Shown one piece after another: positions 23,913-33,442 of a stretch of 64,000 nucleotides of DNA (position 1 is the stretch's first letter; every line of letters starts with the position of its first letter). The position numbers were made by a program, and so were the translations under genes. Source of the DNA: Dyella kyungheensis. GTDB lineage: Bacteria; Pseudomonadota; Gammaproteobacteria; Xanthomonadales; Rhodanobacteraceae. The notes below the pieces were generated by a model that was not told the DNA's origin, searched no databases, and saw only the letters and a program-made list of their open reading frames with translations. The stretch lies in contig NZ_JADIKC010000004.1 in the NCBI RefSeq assembly GCF_016905005.1, positions 62,001 through 126,000 on the forward strand, written 5' to 3'.

Positions 23913-26867
23913 ATGAAGTTCGGGGAAAATAAACTGTGCACGTCGGTGCGCCTGGCGCTGTCGCTGGGCATGCTCACAGCTAGCGCCTACGGCACTGCAG
24001 CTTTCGCGCAGGATGCGCAGACCACTACGCCGGCACCGGCTGCCGACCAGTCCAAGAGCAAGACGCTCGAAACGGTCACCGTGACCGGTTCGCTGATTCG
24101 TCGTGTGGACGTCGAGACGGCCAGCCCGGTCGTGACCATCGACCGCGCCGCCATCCAGGCGACCGGCAAGGCGACGCTGGGCGACCTGATCCAGCAGCTG
24201 CCCGCGATGAGCGGCGGCAACGTCAACCCGCAGACCAACAACGGTGGCGGCAGCGGCGTGTCCTCGATCAACCTGCGCGGTCTGGGTGCTCGCCGTACCT
24301 TGATCCTCGTGGATGGCCAGCGTCTGCTGAGCAAGGATCCGAACGCGATCCCGGTCGATGCCATCGAGCGCATCGAAGTGCTGCCGTCGGGTGCTTCGGC
24401 TACCTACGGTTCGGACGCCATCGGCGGCGTCGTGAACTTCATCCTGCGTAAGAACTACCAGGGTGCCACCTTCACTGCGAACGTCGGCCAGTCCGACCGC
24501 AACGATGGTGAGCAGAGCGGTTACACGTTCACGTTCGGCCAGACGTCCGATAAGGGCAGCATCATGGCCGGCATCAGCTACAACAAGATGGACGGCGTGG
24601 AGTCGGCCAACCGCGACTTCTCCAAGAATGCGTTGACGCTGTCGGGCTCGCAGGTGATTCCGGGCGGTTCGTCCAGCACGCCGTATGGCCATATCCAGGC
24701 TTCGCCGGCCATCCTCTCCCTGTTCCCCGGCGGTTGCGCAGACGCACCTGCGAAGGGCTATATCACCCTCAATCCGGGTGGCAATGCGACGCAGGTCAAT
24801 CCGTCGAACTATCATTGCTATAGCAACGCCGACAAGTACAACTATGCGACGGTCAATCTGATCATGACCCCGCAGGAGCGCACTGGCGGCTTCATCAACG
24901 GCGACTACCACCTGGGCGATCATGTCACCGCCTACATGGACGCCGTCTACCAGAAGACCTCGTCCAACTTCCAGCTTGCACCGGCCGTGTACGGCACCGG
25001 TACGGGCGTGGTGGTGGCTGCGGACAACGCTTTCAACGGCTTCGGCCAGACCTTCCAGTCTCCGCGCCAAGATGCTGCCGACCTCAACTTTGGCTCGCGT
25101 CTGGACACCGCCGGTAACCGCATTGCCTTCTCGGGTCGTCAGGACGCGCAGATCAACACCGGCTTCCGCGGCGATTTCAACGTCTTCGACAAGAACTGGA
25201 ACTGGGACGTCGGCTTCAACTACGGTCACCAGAGCATCTCGCTGGCGACCACCGGTCTGCCGGACCAGAGCAAGCTGTACACCGGTCCGTCGACGCTGAA
25301 TCCCGATGGCACGGCGAGCTGCCCGGCTGGCGTCGATCCGGTGGCCTGCCAGTTCAACCCGTTCGACATCCATTCGGCGGGCAGCATTGCCGCCATCAAG
25401 GCGGCCGCATCGACGGCACCGTCCACGCTTTACAGCATCCAGAAGGTCTGGCACGCCGGCCTGAGCGGTGAGCTGTTCAGCCTGCCGGCCGGTGCCGTGC
25501 AGCTGGCTGGTGGTTTCGAGTGGCGCAAGGACTACACCCACACCATCCCGTCGCCGCAGTTGGTGATCGATCCGACCACCGGTAGCTGCGTACTGGGCAG
25601 CCAGTGCTTGAGCGCCGTGCAGGGTGGCTACACCACCAAGGATCTGTACGCGGAAACCTTCATTCCGGTCCTCGCCGGTCTGCCGGGCGTGCAGTCGCTG
25701 AACGTGACCATCGGTGACCGCTTCTCGCGCATCTCCGGTTTCGGCAGCACCAACAACTTCAAGTTCGCGGTCGAGTACAAGCCGATCGACGACCTGTTGC
25801 TGCGTGGCACGATGGAAGAAGTGTTCCGCGCCCCGAACCTGACCGAGCTGTATTCGTCCGGTTCCGACGCGCCGCTGATCCACACCGATCCGTGTACCGG
25901 CTACCGCGGTGCACCGGCAGGCTCGCCGCTGGCATTGGCTTGCGTCAATGTCCCGACCGACGGTACGTTCACGAACTCGTTCGTGGATTCCCGCACGCAG
26001 GCCGGCACGATCACCCAGGGTGCCTACGTGGCTGGCGCGCCGATCAAGCCAGAACATGGCAAGTCGTATGACTTCGGCTTCGTGTACAGCCCGTCGTACG
26101 TCCCGGGCCTGTCGGCCACGGTCGACTACTGGCGCGTGAACCTCAACGACACCATCACCACGGTGGGTCTGCAGAGCCTGCTGAACGTCTGCGCGGCGGG
26201 TGCCACGCAGTACTGCCGCTACATCCAGCGTGATGCCACCGGCCAGATCGCGCCGAACACGATCGAACCGATCACCAACCTGGGCACGATCAATACGGCC
26301 GGTATCGACTTCTCGGCGAACTACAAGTTGCCGCAGTTCTCGTTTGGTCAGTTCAACATCGGCATGACTGCCACGTACCTGAACTACTACAACCAGATCA
26401 CGGCGCCGGGTGTTGCCGACGCGGACATCTACAAGAACGCCGGTCACCTGCTGCCGTACGGCTCGGGCGCTTCGGCGGCTTGTCCGGATAACTCCGGCGT
26501 CTGCTTGTTCCCGCGCTGGCGTGGTCAGGGCTTCGTGGATTGGCAGGCCGGTGGTTGGAGTGCCCAGTGGCGCATGCGCTACATCGGTCGCTTCCAGAAC
26601 GGTGCCGCGACCGGTTCGCCGCAGGACAGCTTCCCGGATGGCAATTCGGGCACGATCCTGAAGTATGGCGCGACGGTCTACAACGACGTGTCGATCGGCT
26701 ACAACCTGGCCCTGATCAACACCCGTCTGGACTTCGGCGTGAACAACCTGTTCGACAAGCAGCCGCCTATGCTGTACGCGAACAATACGCTCAACGCCAA
26801 TACCGACCCGAGCGACTTCGATCTGATGGGCCGCTACTGGTGGGCTCGTGTGACGGTCAAGTTCTAA
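23913..26867 (+). CDS. TonB-dependent outer-membrane receptor
   Basis: 984-aa receptor. The signal peptide ends near AFAQ (residue 33). The TonB-box/plug region contains 'TLETVTVTGSLIRRVDVETA' and 'INLRGLGARRTLILVDGQRL' (about 120-139). A large beta-barrel ends in the required terminal Phe ('WWARVTVKF'). Twelve cysteines outside the signal peptide form six close pairs (275/302, 470/479, 559/565, 661/677, 760/768, 857/864), all in loop-like stretches, suggesting disulfide-stapled loops. ATG 23913 follows GGGAGGG at 23899. Codon use favours GGT and GCT more than in neighbours, which hints at high expression. The ligand is unknown. A TPR-sulfotransferase gene starts 65 bp downstream. Confidence 0.95.
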   Translation: MKFGENKLCTSVRLALSLGMLTASAYGTAAFAQDAQTTTPAPAADQSKSKTLETVTVTGSLIRRVDVETASPVVTIDRAAIQATGKATLGDLIQQLPAMSGGNVNPQTNNGGGSGVSSINLRGLGARRTLILVDGQRLLSKDPNAIPVDAIERIEVLPSGASATYGSDAIGGVVNFILRKNYQGATFTANVGQSDRNDGEQSGYTFTFGQTSDKGSIMAGISYNKMDGVESANRDFSKNALTLSGSQVIPGGSSSTPYGHIQASPAILSLFPGGCADAPAKGYITLNPGGNATQVNPSNYHCYSNADKYNYATVNLIMTPQERTGGFINGDYHLGDHVTAYMDAVYQKTSSNFQLAPAVYGTGTGVVVAADNAFNGFGQTFQSPRQDAADLNFGSRLDTAGNRIAFSGRQDAQINTGFRGDFNVFDKNWNWDVGFNYGHQSISLATTGLPDQSKLYTGPSTLNPDGTASCPAGVDPVACQFNPFDIHSAGSIAAIKAAASTAPSTLYSIQKVWHAGLSGELFSLPAGAVQLAGGFEWRKDYTHTIPSPQLVIDPTTGSCVLGSQCLSAVQGGYTTKDLYAETFIPVLAGLPGVQSLNVTIGDRFSRISGFGSTNNFKFAVEYKPIDDLLLRGTMEEVFRAPNLTELYSSGSDAPLIHTDPCTGYRGAPAGSPLALACVNVPTDGTFTNSFVDSRTQAGTITQGAYVAGAPIKPEHGKSYDFGFVYSPSYVPGLSATVDYWRVNLNDTITTVGLQSLLNVCAAGATQYCRYIQRDATGQIAPNTIEPITNLGTINTAGIDFSANYKLPQFSFGQFNIGMTATYLNYYNQITAPGVADADIYKNAGHLLPYGSGASAACPDNSGVCLFPRWRGQGFVDWQAGGWSAQWRMRYIGRFQNGAATGSPQDSFPDGNSGTILKYGATVYNDVSIGYNLALINTRLDFGVNNLFDKQPPMLYANNTLNANTDPSDFDLMGRYWWARVTVKF

Positions 26868-26891
26868 GTTTGAGTTAAAGCGTTAACCTTA

Positions 26892-26923
26892 GGGCCGCGT
26901 GACAATTCACGCGGCCCTTTTTT
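26892..26923 (+). terminator. Intrinsic terminator after the receptor gene
   Basis: A perfect 10-bp stem GGGCCGCGTG / CACGCGGCCC with a 6-base loop is followed by six T residues. It ends only about ten bases before the ATG of the next gene, so any co-transcription needs read-through. Confidence 0.92.
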
Positions 26924-26932
26924 GTGACCCTA

Positions 26933-28762
26933 ATGACCTCAGTGCAAACGACACAGATAGCTGCCGCCCTTCAGGCCGGCGATCCCGGCCGCGCCGAACA
27001 ATTGAGTCGAGCTGCCCTGGAGCAGTCCCCGCAGGACGAAAACCTGCTGTTCCTGTTGGCGATCAGCCTGCATTTCCAGCAGCGTCCCCAGGAGGCCCTG
27101 CCGGTCTATGCGCAATTGACCCGTCTGCAGCCCGGCAGCAGCGAGTATTGGAACAACTATGCGACGGCGTTGGCCGGAGCGGGCGAGCTGGATGCCGCCC
27201 AGCAAGCCTATGCCCGCGCGGTCGAATTGAATCCCGGCAACGTTCTGGCCATAGCGCAGCTCGGATCGACCCTGATGCGCAAGCGCGACTATCTGGCCTC
27301 GCGCGAGCTGCTGCTCGATGCGGTGCAGAAGCATCCCGAATCGTTGCGCTTGCGCGTCGATGCGGCGCGCGCGTGCTGTTGCTCCCAGGATTTCGAGGGC
27401 GCTTCCGACCTGCTTAGGTACTGGCGCCGCAGCGTGCCGTTGAACGACGACCCGCTGCAGTTGGAGTTGGCCCAGGTACTGATCCAGAACAACGAGATTC
27501 CGGATGCGACCGAGCTGCTCGAGGATATGCTGTACCGCTCGCCAGGTCATCCGGAAGTTCGCCTGCAGCTTGCGCACATCTATGAGCGTCGCAACCGGCT
27601 GAACGATGCCGCGGCCATGCTTCCTGCGGTCATGCAGGCCGGGAGTGGAAGCTCCGTCGGCCAGCGCAACAAGGCCGTGCATATCCAGGCCACGCTCGCC
27701 ATGCGCGCCAAGGAGCCGGCGGTTGCGAGGGATTTGCTAGTGCAAGCAGGGCCGGAGTCGGACGCTGACTACAACCATTATTTCCAGCTGGCGTCGGCCT
27801 TCGACAAGCTCGGTGATAGGCAGGCGACCATGGATGCCCTGCGCGTTGCGCACGAGCTGGAGACCGTCGAGCGTCGCTACGACTCACCCGAATTCTTTGC
27901 GCCAGACGCTCCCGCCATGCCCATCAAGGCGCCCCGCGTCACCGCGGAGCAGTTCGCACACTGGCCTCAGTACATCGCGCCGGAGATGCAGGACTCGCCG
28001 ATCTTCGTGGTCGGCTTTCCGCGCTCGGGCACGACCCTGCTCGAGCAGATGCTGGACGCGCATCCGTCACTGCAGTCGATGGACGAGAATCCGTTCTTCA
28101 ATCGGCTTTCGGGCATCCTGGGCCAGCACGATCAACGCATCCTGGACGACCTCAGCGTGCTGCGGCAGTACGATTGCGACGAACTGCGCAAGCGCTACAA
28201 CACCATGGTCGACGAGCGCATCAAGCGGGACTGGAACACCCGGCTGGTCGACAAGAATCCGTTGAACATGCTGTGGCTGCCGATCATGGTTCGCCTGTTC
28301 CCGGCATCGAAGTTCATCCTGGCCGTGCGTCATCCCTGCGATGTGATCCTGAGTTGCTACATGCAGAGCTTTCGCTCCAGCGCGCTTGCTGCCGCTGGCA
28401 GCACGCTCGAGCGCCTGGCGCATGCCTACGTACAGGTCATGCAGTCGTGGTTGAGCGATGTGGATGTACTGCAGCCGTCGGTGCTGGTATCGCGCTACGA
28501 AGACCTTGTCGACGATCCCGCGCGCCAGGCGGCGCGGATCGCGCAATTCCTGGAACTGGAGGATGCGTCGCCGATGCTGCAGTTCGACCGGCATGCGCGC
28601 AGCAAGGCTTATATCGGCACGCCCAGCTATGCGCAGGTGATCGAGCCGGTGAACCGTAAGGCGGTGGGGCGCTGGCACAAGTACCGCAGCGAGATGGAAC
28701 CGCTGCTGCCGATCCTCGAACCGATGCTCCGCCACTGGGGATACGACGCGTCAGGCACCTGA
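26933..28762 (+). CDS. TPR-containing sulfotransferase (ST1)
   Basis: 609-aa protein. The N-terminal half (residues 5-310) is a chain of TPR helices, for example 'EYWNNYATALAGAGELDAAQ'. The C-terminal half is a PAPS-dependent sulfotransferase. The 5'-phosphosulfate loop is FPRSGTT (361-367) in 'IFVVGFPRSGTTLLEQMLDA'. The 3'-phosphate motif is 'FILAVRHPCDVILSCYMQSF' with R465. Sulfotransfer_3-type enzymes with TPRs are thought to recognise peptide or protein partners. ATG 26933 is used; a GTG at 26924 is in frame. Neither has a Shine-Dalgarno, and the gene sits right behind the receptor terminator. The substrate is unknown. Confidence 0.88.
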   Translation: MTSVQTTQIAAALQAGDPGRAEQLSRAALEQSPQDENLLFLLAISLHFQQRPQEALPVYAQLTRLQPGSSEYWNNYATALAGAGELDAAQQAYARAVELNPGNVLAIAQLGSTLMRKRDYLASRELLLDAVQKHPESLRLRVDAARACCCSQDFEGASDLLRYWRRSVPLNDDPLQLELAQVLIQNNEIPDATELLEDMLYRSPGHPEVRLQLAHIYERRNRLNDAAAMLPAVMQAGSGSSVGQRNKAVHIQATLAMRAKEPAVARDLLVQAGPESDADYNHYFQLASAFDKLGDRQATMDALRVAHELETVERRYDSPEFFAPDAPAMPIKAPRVTAEQFAHWPQYIAPEMQDSPIFVVGFPRSGTTLLEQMLDAHPSLQSMDENPFFNRLSGILGQHDQRILDDLSVLRQYDCDELRKRYNTMVDERIKRDWNTRLVDKNPLNMLWLPIMVRLFPASKFILAVRHPCDVILSCYMQSFRSSALAAAGSTLERLAHAYVQVMQSWLSDVDVLQPSVLVSRYEDLVDDPARQAARIAQFLELEDASPMLQFDRHARSKAYIGTPSYAQVIEPVNRKAVGRWHKYRSEMEPLLPILEPMLRHWGYDASGT

Positions 28763-28770
28763 CGCGTTGT

Positions 28771-28804
28771 CGACATCCGGAGCGTTCAATGCTCCGGGAT
28801 GTCG
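28771..28804. terminator. Convergent hairpin between ST1 and ST2
   Basis: CGACATCC-GGAGC (28771-28783) pairs with GCTCC-GGGATGTCG (28791-28804) with a single bulged base. It overlaps the last codons of the minus-strand ST2 gene. No T-run is present, so it may act as a transcription-end or mRNA-stabilising structure for both convergent genes. Confidence 0.6.
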
Positions 28805-30363
28805 AGCAGTTCCGGCAGATAGGGGGCGTACTGACGCCAGCGGCCTGCCGAATGCGTGTAGATGGGTTGACGCGCCTGCCATGCGCTGGCGGTTGCGATG
28901 ACACTCCCGGTGTCCATCGGTGGAGTTGCCGATTGCGATGGCACGCCCAGCCAATCGCACAGCGCGTTGACCGTCGTCTCCGGTTCGCCGACCAACTGCT
29001 CATAGGCGACGGTGCGAAACGCGTGCGGATAACGCGCCTGCCAATGCACGGCCAGCTGGCGACAGCCCCGGATCACCGCGTTGATGTCGCCCAAGTCATA
29101 GGCATAGTCATGGGCTGGGTCATGGAACGACTGCGACCACAGGGAGAGAGCCGTATCGCGGGCGTTTCGCTGGCAATGGACAATCCGCGCATGCGGCCAT
29201 AGCGCCATGATCAGATCGACACGCAGCAGGTTGAGCGGCTGCTTGTCGATGATCCAGCCGGCGTCGCCGTCGTCCTGGCGCAGCTGCCGCGCCAACGCCT
29301 GCGCCGCCTCTTCGAGATCCTCGCGACGCAGGGGCACCCTATGGGAAAGACGCTCCTCCCACACCTGCAGCCAGCCCAGCTCGCCGCGGTTGCGCATGCC
29401 GGCATGATCGGCGAGCCGTTTCGCCACGAGGGTGGTGCCGGAACGCGGCACGCCGACCACGAAGACAGGCGTCCAGTCGATCGAAGCCGGCAGACGGATG
29501 CTCGGCGGCGGCGCGGCCAGCCGTGCCTGGATGTTGCGTTTCCACAGCTTGCGCGACCAGCTGGCGTGCGCGTGCCCCATGGCGTTCGCCTGGCGCAGAT
29601 ACGCCGCGGCGCTGGCGTAGTCGCCGACGTCGTCGCTGGCCTTGCCCAACGCAAACAGCGTTGATCGCCGCGTGTAGTCGGTGATTCCCGGATCGGCAAG
29701 CACCTCGCGAAAGAACGAAAAATCCGCGTGGCTGGCGTTCTCGTAGCGCTGCAGCCCGGCCAGGCCAAGCGGGATGTTCCACTCGACGGCAGCAGGTTCC
29801 TGTGCCAGCGCGCGCGCATAGTGATCACGCGTCCGTTCGAAATGGCCGAGCTGGATGCCCAGCATCCCGGCGTAGGCATGCAGACGTGGATCGTCGGCGC
29901 CCGCATCGATGGCGTTTTCGCAAATCGCAAACGCTTCGTTCTGGCGTCCATAGTCGTCGAGCGTCTCGACCGCCCGGATGATGTCGGCGACATCGTGCTC
30001 GCCGTTCGCATATGCCGAAAGCAGAACCTGGCCGGCGGCCGTGAGGCGCCCATGTTCACGCAGAAACGAAGCGAGCAGAAAGGCCATGCCGACGTTGCCA
30101 GGATGTGCCGCCAACCCATCGCGCAGCAGCTGTTCTGCACGGAGGGACTCGCCGGTTTGCCACAGCAGTCCCGCCAATCCGAGCCTGATATCGCCCGAAT
30201 CAGGAAAACGCGTCGCGGCTGCGTCGAATACGGCGAGCGCGCCCGCCATGTCCGAGCGCAGTGTCAGTGAGCGCCCCTGCGCCAGCCATTCGCTCTCGGG
30301 CTGCGACTCCAGCGCCGAGAGCAAAGCCAGCACCTCCCTGGAGGGCGTAGCGCCAGGCGTCAT
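28786..30363 (-). CDS. TPR-containing sulfotransferase (ST2)
   Basis: 525 aa with the same two-part design as ST1: degenerate TPR repeats over residues 30-270, then a sulfotransferase domain. The PAPS loop is VPRSGTT (about 305-311) in 'VFVVGVPRSGTTLVAKRLAD'. The 3'-phosphate motif is 'RIVHCQRNARDTALSLWSQS'. A mid-domain 'GWIIDKQPLNLLRVDLIMAL' parallels 'RLVDKNPLNMLWLPIMVRLF' of ST1. Its ATG overlaps the stop of the upstream ST3 gene by 4 bp (ATGA), so the two are translationally coupled. Sequence divergence from ST1 and ST3 is large, so each may have its own acceptor. Confidence 0.87.
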   Translation of the reverse strand: MTPGATPSREVLALLSALESQPESEWLAQGRSLTLRSDMAGALAVFDAAATRFPDSGDIRLGLAGLLWQTGESLRAEQLLRDGLAAHPGNVGMAFLLASFLREHGRLTAAGQVLLSAYANGEHDVADIIRAVETLDDYGRQNEAFAICENAIDAGADDPRLHAYAGMLGIQLGHFERTRDHYARALAQEPAAVEWNIPLGLAGLQRYENASHADFSFFREVLADPGITDYTRRSTLFALGKASDDVGDYASAAAYLRQANAMGHAHASWSRKLWKRNIQARLAAPPPSIRLPASIDWTPVFVVGVPRSGTTLVAKRLADHAGMRNRGELGWLQVWEERLSHRVPLRREDLEEAAQALARQLRQDDGDAGWIIDKQPLNLLRVDLIMALWPHARIVHCQRNARDTALSLWSQSFHDPAHDYAYDLGDINAVIRGCRQLAVHWQARYPHAFRTVAYEQLVGEPETTVNALCDWLGVPSQSATPPMDTGSVIATASAWQARQPIYTHSAGRWRQYAPYLPELLDIPEH

Positions 30364-31940
30364 TCGCTATAAGCCGGCAAACCCAGTGCGGCACGCAGCG
30401 GATTCAACAGGGCGCCGTAGCGTTGCGAGCGCGCGGTGTCCTTTCGCATCGGCTGGCGCACTTGCGTGGCGCTGGGCGAACGCACCGTGCGCTGGTTTTC
30501 GTGGAAGTTCACGCAGGCCTCCTCAAACGGCAATCCGCAGAACGCCAGCAATTGCCGGATATGCGGTTCCGGATCGGCCACCATCGCCTCATAGCTGTGT
30601 TCGCGCACATGCCCGGGGTGCAGTGTCGCCAGCCGGGAGACGTTCTGGTCGAAGTCGTGCCAGAAGCTGGCCAGTGCCTCGAAACTGCGGCTGTAGCCGC
30701 TGCTGGCATCCAGTGGCTGGCGATAGCAGGAGAAACAGGTCTCCAGCGGATCGCGCCGCACCACGACGATGCGCGCGCCCGGCAGCATGGCGCGGATCGC
30801 GCCGAGATAAATCCAGTTGTTCGGCAACTTGTCGGTGAACACGGGGCGCTCACTGCGCCAGCGCGCCGTGCGTTCGAGATAGCGCTGGCCCAGTCGCTGC
30901 CAGTCCGCGGGTGTCGCCTCGCGCGCCCATTGAGGAATCGGCTTGCCACCGAGCCGGTGGGTTTCCTCGGCCAGCACTTGCGGGAGATCCGGCAATTCGC
31001 CCGCACCTTCCACTTGGGAATGCGAGGCGAGGATCTGCTCCACCAGGGTCGAGCCCGAACGTGGCAGGCTGACGATGAAGATCACCTCGCTACCCAACGG
31101 AGCGGGGCTGCCCACCGGGGGCGGCACGAACGCATCGGCAACGCTCTTCACGCCGGCCGAGAAGCGTTTGGCGTCCCATGCCTGATAGCGTTGCGCGGTC
31201 GCATTGGCGGTGGCCAGGGCTTGCAGCGACTGTGCGTAGCTGCCCTCGTCGTCGAAGGCCTTGGCGAGCGCAAAGCCGATCGCGATGCGGTCGTTCTCGT
31301 TCGCGTCCGATCGCTTCAGTGCCGCCTGCATCTGCGCGATGTCGTTCGCATCGAAGCGCTGCGTGCGCAGATCCGCCAGCCCCCACCAGGCGAGTCCGAA
31401 GGTGGGCCGTACCGAGAGCAGGCGGCGATATTCCGCAGCGGCCGCTTCCACCTGTCCGCGCGTACGCAGCAGGTCGGCGAGCAGCGCGCGTGCGCCGATA
31501 TGGTCGGGTGCCAGCGTCACCGCCCGCTGGAGTGCTTCCGTGGCCTCTTCGTTGCGCACCGACTTGGTGAGCATGACGCCGAGGTTGTACCAGGCCATCG
31601 CCAGCTTCGGATCGAGTTCGCAGGTGCGGCGCAGCGCGCGGATCGCGCCTTCGTAGTCGCCCGCCGTGCCCAGCAGCGAACCGAGCGTGTTGTGGTACAG
31701 CGCGTCCTGCGGACGCTGCACAAGCGCGTGCTGCATCAGGCGCACGGCGTCGTGGTGCTGTCCGCGCAGGCTGAGGATGCCGGCTTTCATGCGCAGGACT
31801 TCGGGATGATTGGGGTACGCCGTGAGCACGCGTTCGAGCTGGCGGTCGGCCTCGTCGGCACGCCCGGCATCCAGCGCCTGCGCGGCGATCATCACTTGTT
31901 GGGTGGCCGTAGGTCCCAGCCCTTGCAGTCGCGAATTCAT
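30360..31940 (-). CDS. TPR-containing sulfotransferase (ST3)
   Basis: 526 aa. It has well-formed TPRs in residues 12-180 (for example 'AMAWYNLGVMLTKSVRNEEA') and a C-terminal sulfotransferase with PAPS loop LPRSGST (about 292-298) in 'IFIVSLPRSGSTLVEQILAS' and 3'-phosphate motif 'RIVVVRRDPLETCFSCYRQP'. The segment 'VFTDKLPNNWIYLGAIRAML' matches the conserved region seen in ST1 and ST2. It is first in a two-gene minus-strand operon with ST2 and divergent from the hydroxylase gene; the 158-bp space between them should hold both promoters. The ribosome-binding site is weak. Confidence 0.88.
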   Translation of the reverse strand: MNSRLQGLGPTATQQVMIAAQALDAGRADEADRQLERVLTAYPNHPEVLRMKAGILSLRGQHHDAVRLMQHALVQRPQDALYHNTLGSLLGTAGDYEGAIRALRRTCELDPKLAMAWYNLGVMLTKSVRNEEATEALQRAVTLAPDHIGARALLADLLRTRGQVEAAAAEYRRLLSVRPTFGLAWWGLADLRTQRFDANDIAQMQAALKRSDANENDRIAIGFALAKAFDDEGSYAQSLQALATANATAQRYQAWDAKRFSAGVKSVADAFVPPPVGSPAPLGSEVIFIVSLPRSGSTLVEQILASHSQVEGAGELPDLPQVLAEETHRLGGKPIPQWAREATPADWQRLGQRYLERTARWRSERPVFTDKLPNNWIYLGAIRAMLPGARIVVVRRDPLETCFSCYRQPLDASSGYSRSFEALASFWHDFDQNVSRLATLHPGHVREHSYEAMVADPEPHIRQLLAFCGLPFEEACVNFHENQRTVRSPSATQVRQPMRKDTARSQRYGALLNPLRAALGLPAYSE

Positions 31941-32098
31941 CAGTGGCCCAATCCGGGGAAGGACTACCGCGACGCGGCTTCCCGGTCACGGAAAAGCGCG
32001 CGCGGCCCGTCGAAACGCGTCTATTATGCCCATATGCGCCGTGGTGGGGACCGCGGTGCCGGATCGAATACACGATGTCGCAAGCGGCGGGAGCAACG

Positions 32099-33421
32099 AT
32101 GAATAGTGGGGTGGGATTGACGGTGTCGGCGCTGCGCGAGATGGCGCTCAACGGATTGCGACAGGGAGATGCCGCGCAGGCCGAGCAGTGCTTCGTGCGC
32201 TTGCTGGAGCAGCAGCCGGACGACGCCGAGGCCCTGCAGTTCGTGGCCAGCCGCCATCTGGTGCGGGGAGATGCAAGCCGCGCGCTGGTCATGCTGAGCG
32301 CGGCCGTGAAGGCGCATCCGGATCATCCGGACCTGCTGCATCAGCTTGGCGTGGTGCAGACCGTGGCAGGCGACCTGGCCGGCGCCGCCAGCAGCCTGCG
32401 GCGCTGTGTGGACATCGCGCCGAACATGTTCGTGGCGCGGCTGCGCCTTGGCATCACGCTGGAGCAGCTGGGCGACATGCATCGCGCCCTGCTGGCCTAT
32501 TTCGGCGCCGTCAATGCCGCGCAGGCCGAAGGTCGCTGGATGAGCGACGCGACCACCGCTCCCGGCCTTCGCCAGTCGGTGCAGCACGCGATGCGGTTCA
32601 TCGACGCGGGCCGACGCCGCACTTTCGACGCGGTGCTCGAGCCGCTGCGTGAGCGTCATGGACGCAGCGAGCTCGCGCGCGTGGAAGATTGTTTGGCCGT
32701 CTATCTGGGCGAGCGTCAGGCCCAGATGCCCGATCCCCGGCAACGACCGAAGTTCCTCTATTTCCCCGGCGTGCCCAGCCAACCGTACTACGGCAGAGAG
32801 CGCTTTCCCTGGCAGGCCGAACTGGAGGAGGCCACGGAGGTCATTCGCGAGGAACTGCTCTCCGTGCTGGCGGAAAACCAGCCGTTGCTGCCGTTTCTCG
32901 GGGAGCAAAGCGCGGAAGAACTCAAAGGTCATCTGCGTTCCTCGGGAACGCAACAGGCCGGCTGGGACGCGTACTTTTTCTACCGTCACGGCGACCGCTT
33001 CGACGAGCACCATCGTCGTTGCCCGCGTACGTCCGCGGTGCTGGAGCACGTCCCGCTGGTGCGCATCCGCGATCATGCGCCGGAGACGCTGTTCTCCGTG
33101 TTGCGTCCCGGTACCCACATCCTGCCCCACCGTGGCGTGACCAACACGCGACTGGTCACGCACTTGCCGCTGATCGTGCCGCCCGACTGTGCCATCAACG
33201 TGGGCGGCGAGCTGCACGAATGGCAGGAAGGCCGCTGCGTCTCGTTCGACGACACCTTCGAACACGAGGCGTGGAATCGCAGCGACCGCACGCGCGTGGT
33301 GGTGATTCTGGACAGCTGGAACCCCGACCTGACCGAGGTCGAGCGCGTCGCCGTGACCGAGCTGGTCGAGGCCATCGGCGATTTCAACCGGGCCAGTGAA
33401 GTGGCAGTGCCGATGGGCTGA
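32099..33421 (+). CDS. TPR protein with aspartyl/asparaginyl beta-hydroxylase domain
   Basis: 440 aa. Residues 10-140 are TPR-like helices. Residues 215-410 form a 2-oxoglutarate/Fe(II) oxygenase of the AspH family. In 'HILPHRGVTNTRLVTHLPLI' the first iron His is H344 in an HxG motif. The second His is H389 in 'FDDTFEHEAWN'. The 2-oxoglutarate Arg is R399. This mirrors human AspH H679, H725 and R735, including the lack of a third carboxylate ligand. The family hydroxylates Asp or Asn side chains in proteins. ATG 32099 follows GGGAG at 32089-32093. It lies between sulfotransferase genes and is likely part of the same modification locus. Confidence 0.88.
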   Translation: MNSGVGLTVSALREMALNGLRQGDAAQAEQCFVRLLEQQPDDAEALQFVASRHLVRGDASRALVMLSAAVKAHPDHPDLLHQLGVVQTVAGDLAGAASSLRRCVDIAPNMFVARLRLGITLEQLGDMHRALLAYFGAVNAAQAEGRWMSDATTAPGLRQSVQHAMRFIDAGRRRTFDAVLEPLRERHGRSELARVEDCLAVYLGERQAQMPDPRQRPKFLYFPGVPSQPYYGRERFPWQAELEEATEVIREELLSVLAENQPLLPFLGEQSAEELKGHLRSSGTQQAGWDAYFFYRHGDRFDEHHRRCPRTSAVLEHVPLVRIRDHAPETLFSVLRPGTHILPHRGVTNTRLVTHLPLIVPPDCAINVGGELHEWQEGRCVSFDDTFEHEAWNRSDRTRVVVILDSWNPDLTEVERVAVTELVEAIGDFNRASEVAVPMG

Positions 33422-33442
33422 CACGCCCAGCTTGGCGGTGCG

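Noticed and set aside
23874-26447. 857-codon minus-strand frame across the TonB receptor
   Set aside because: Antisense to the receptor; low-complexity Arg/His/Val composition.
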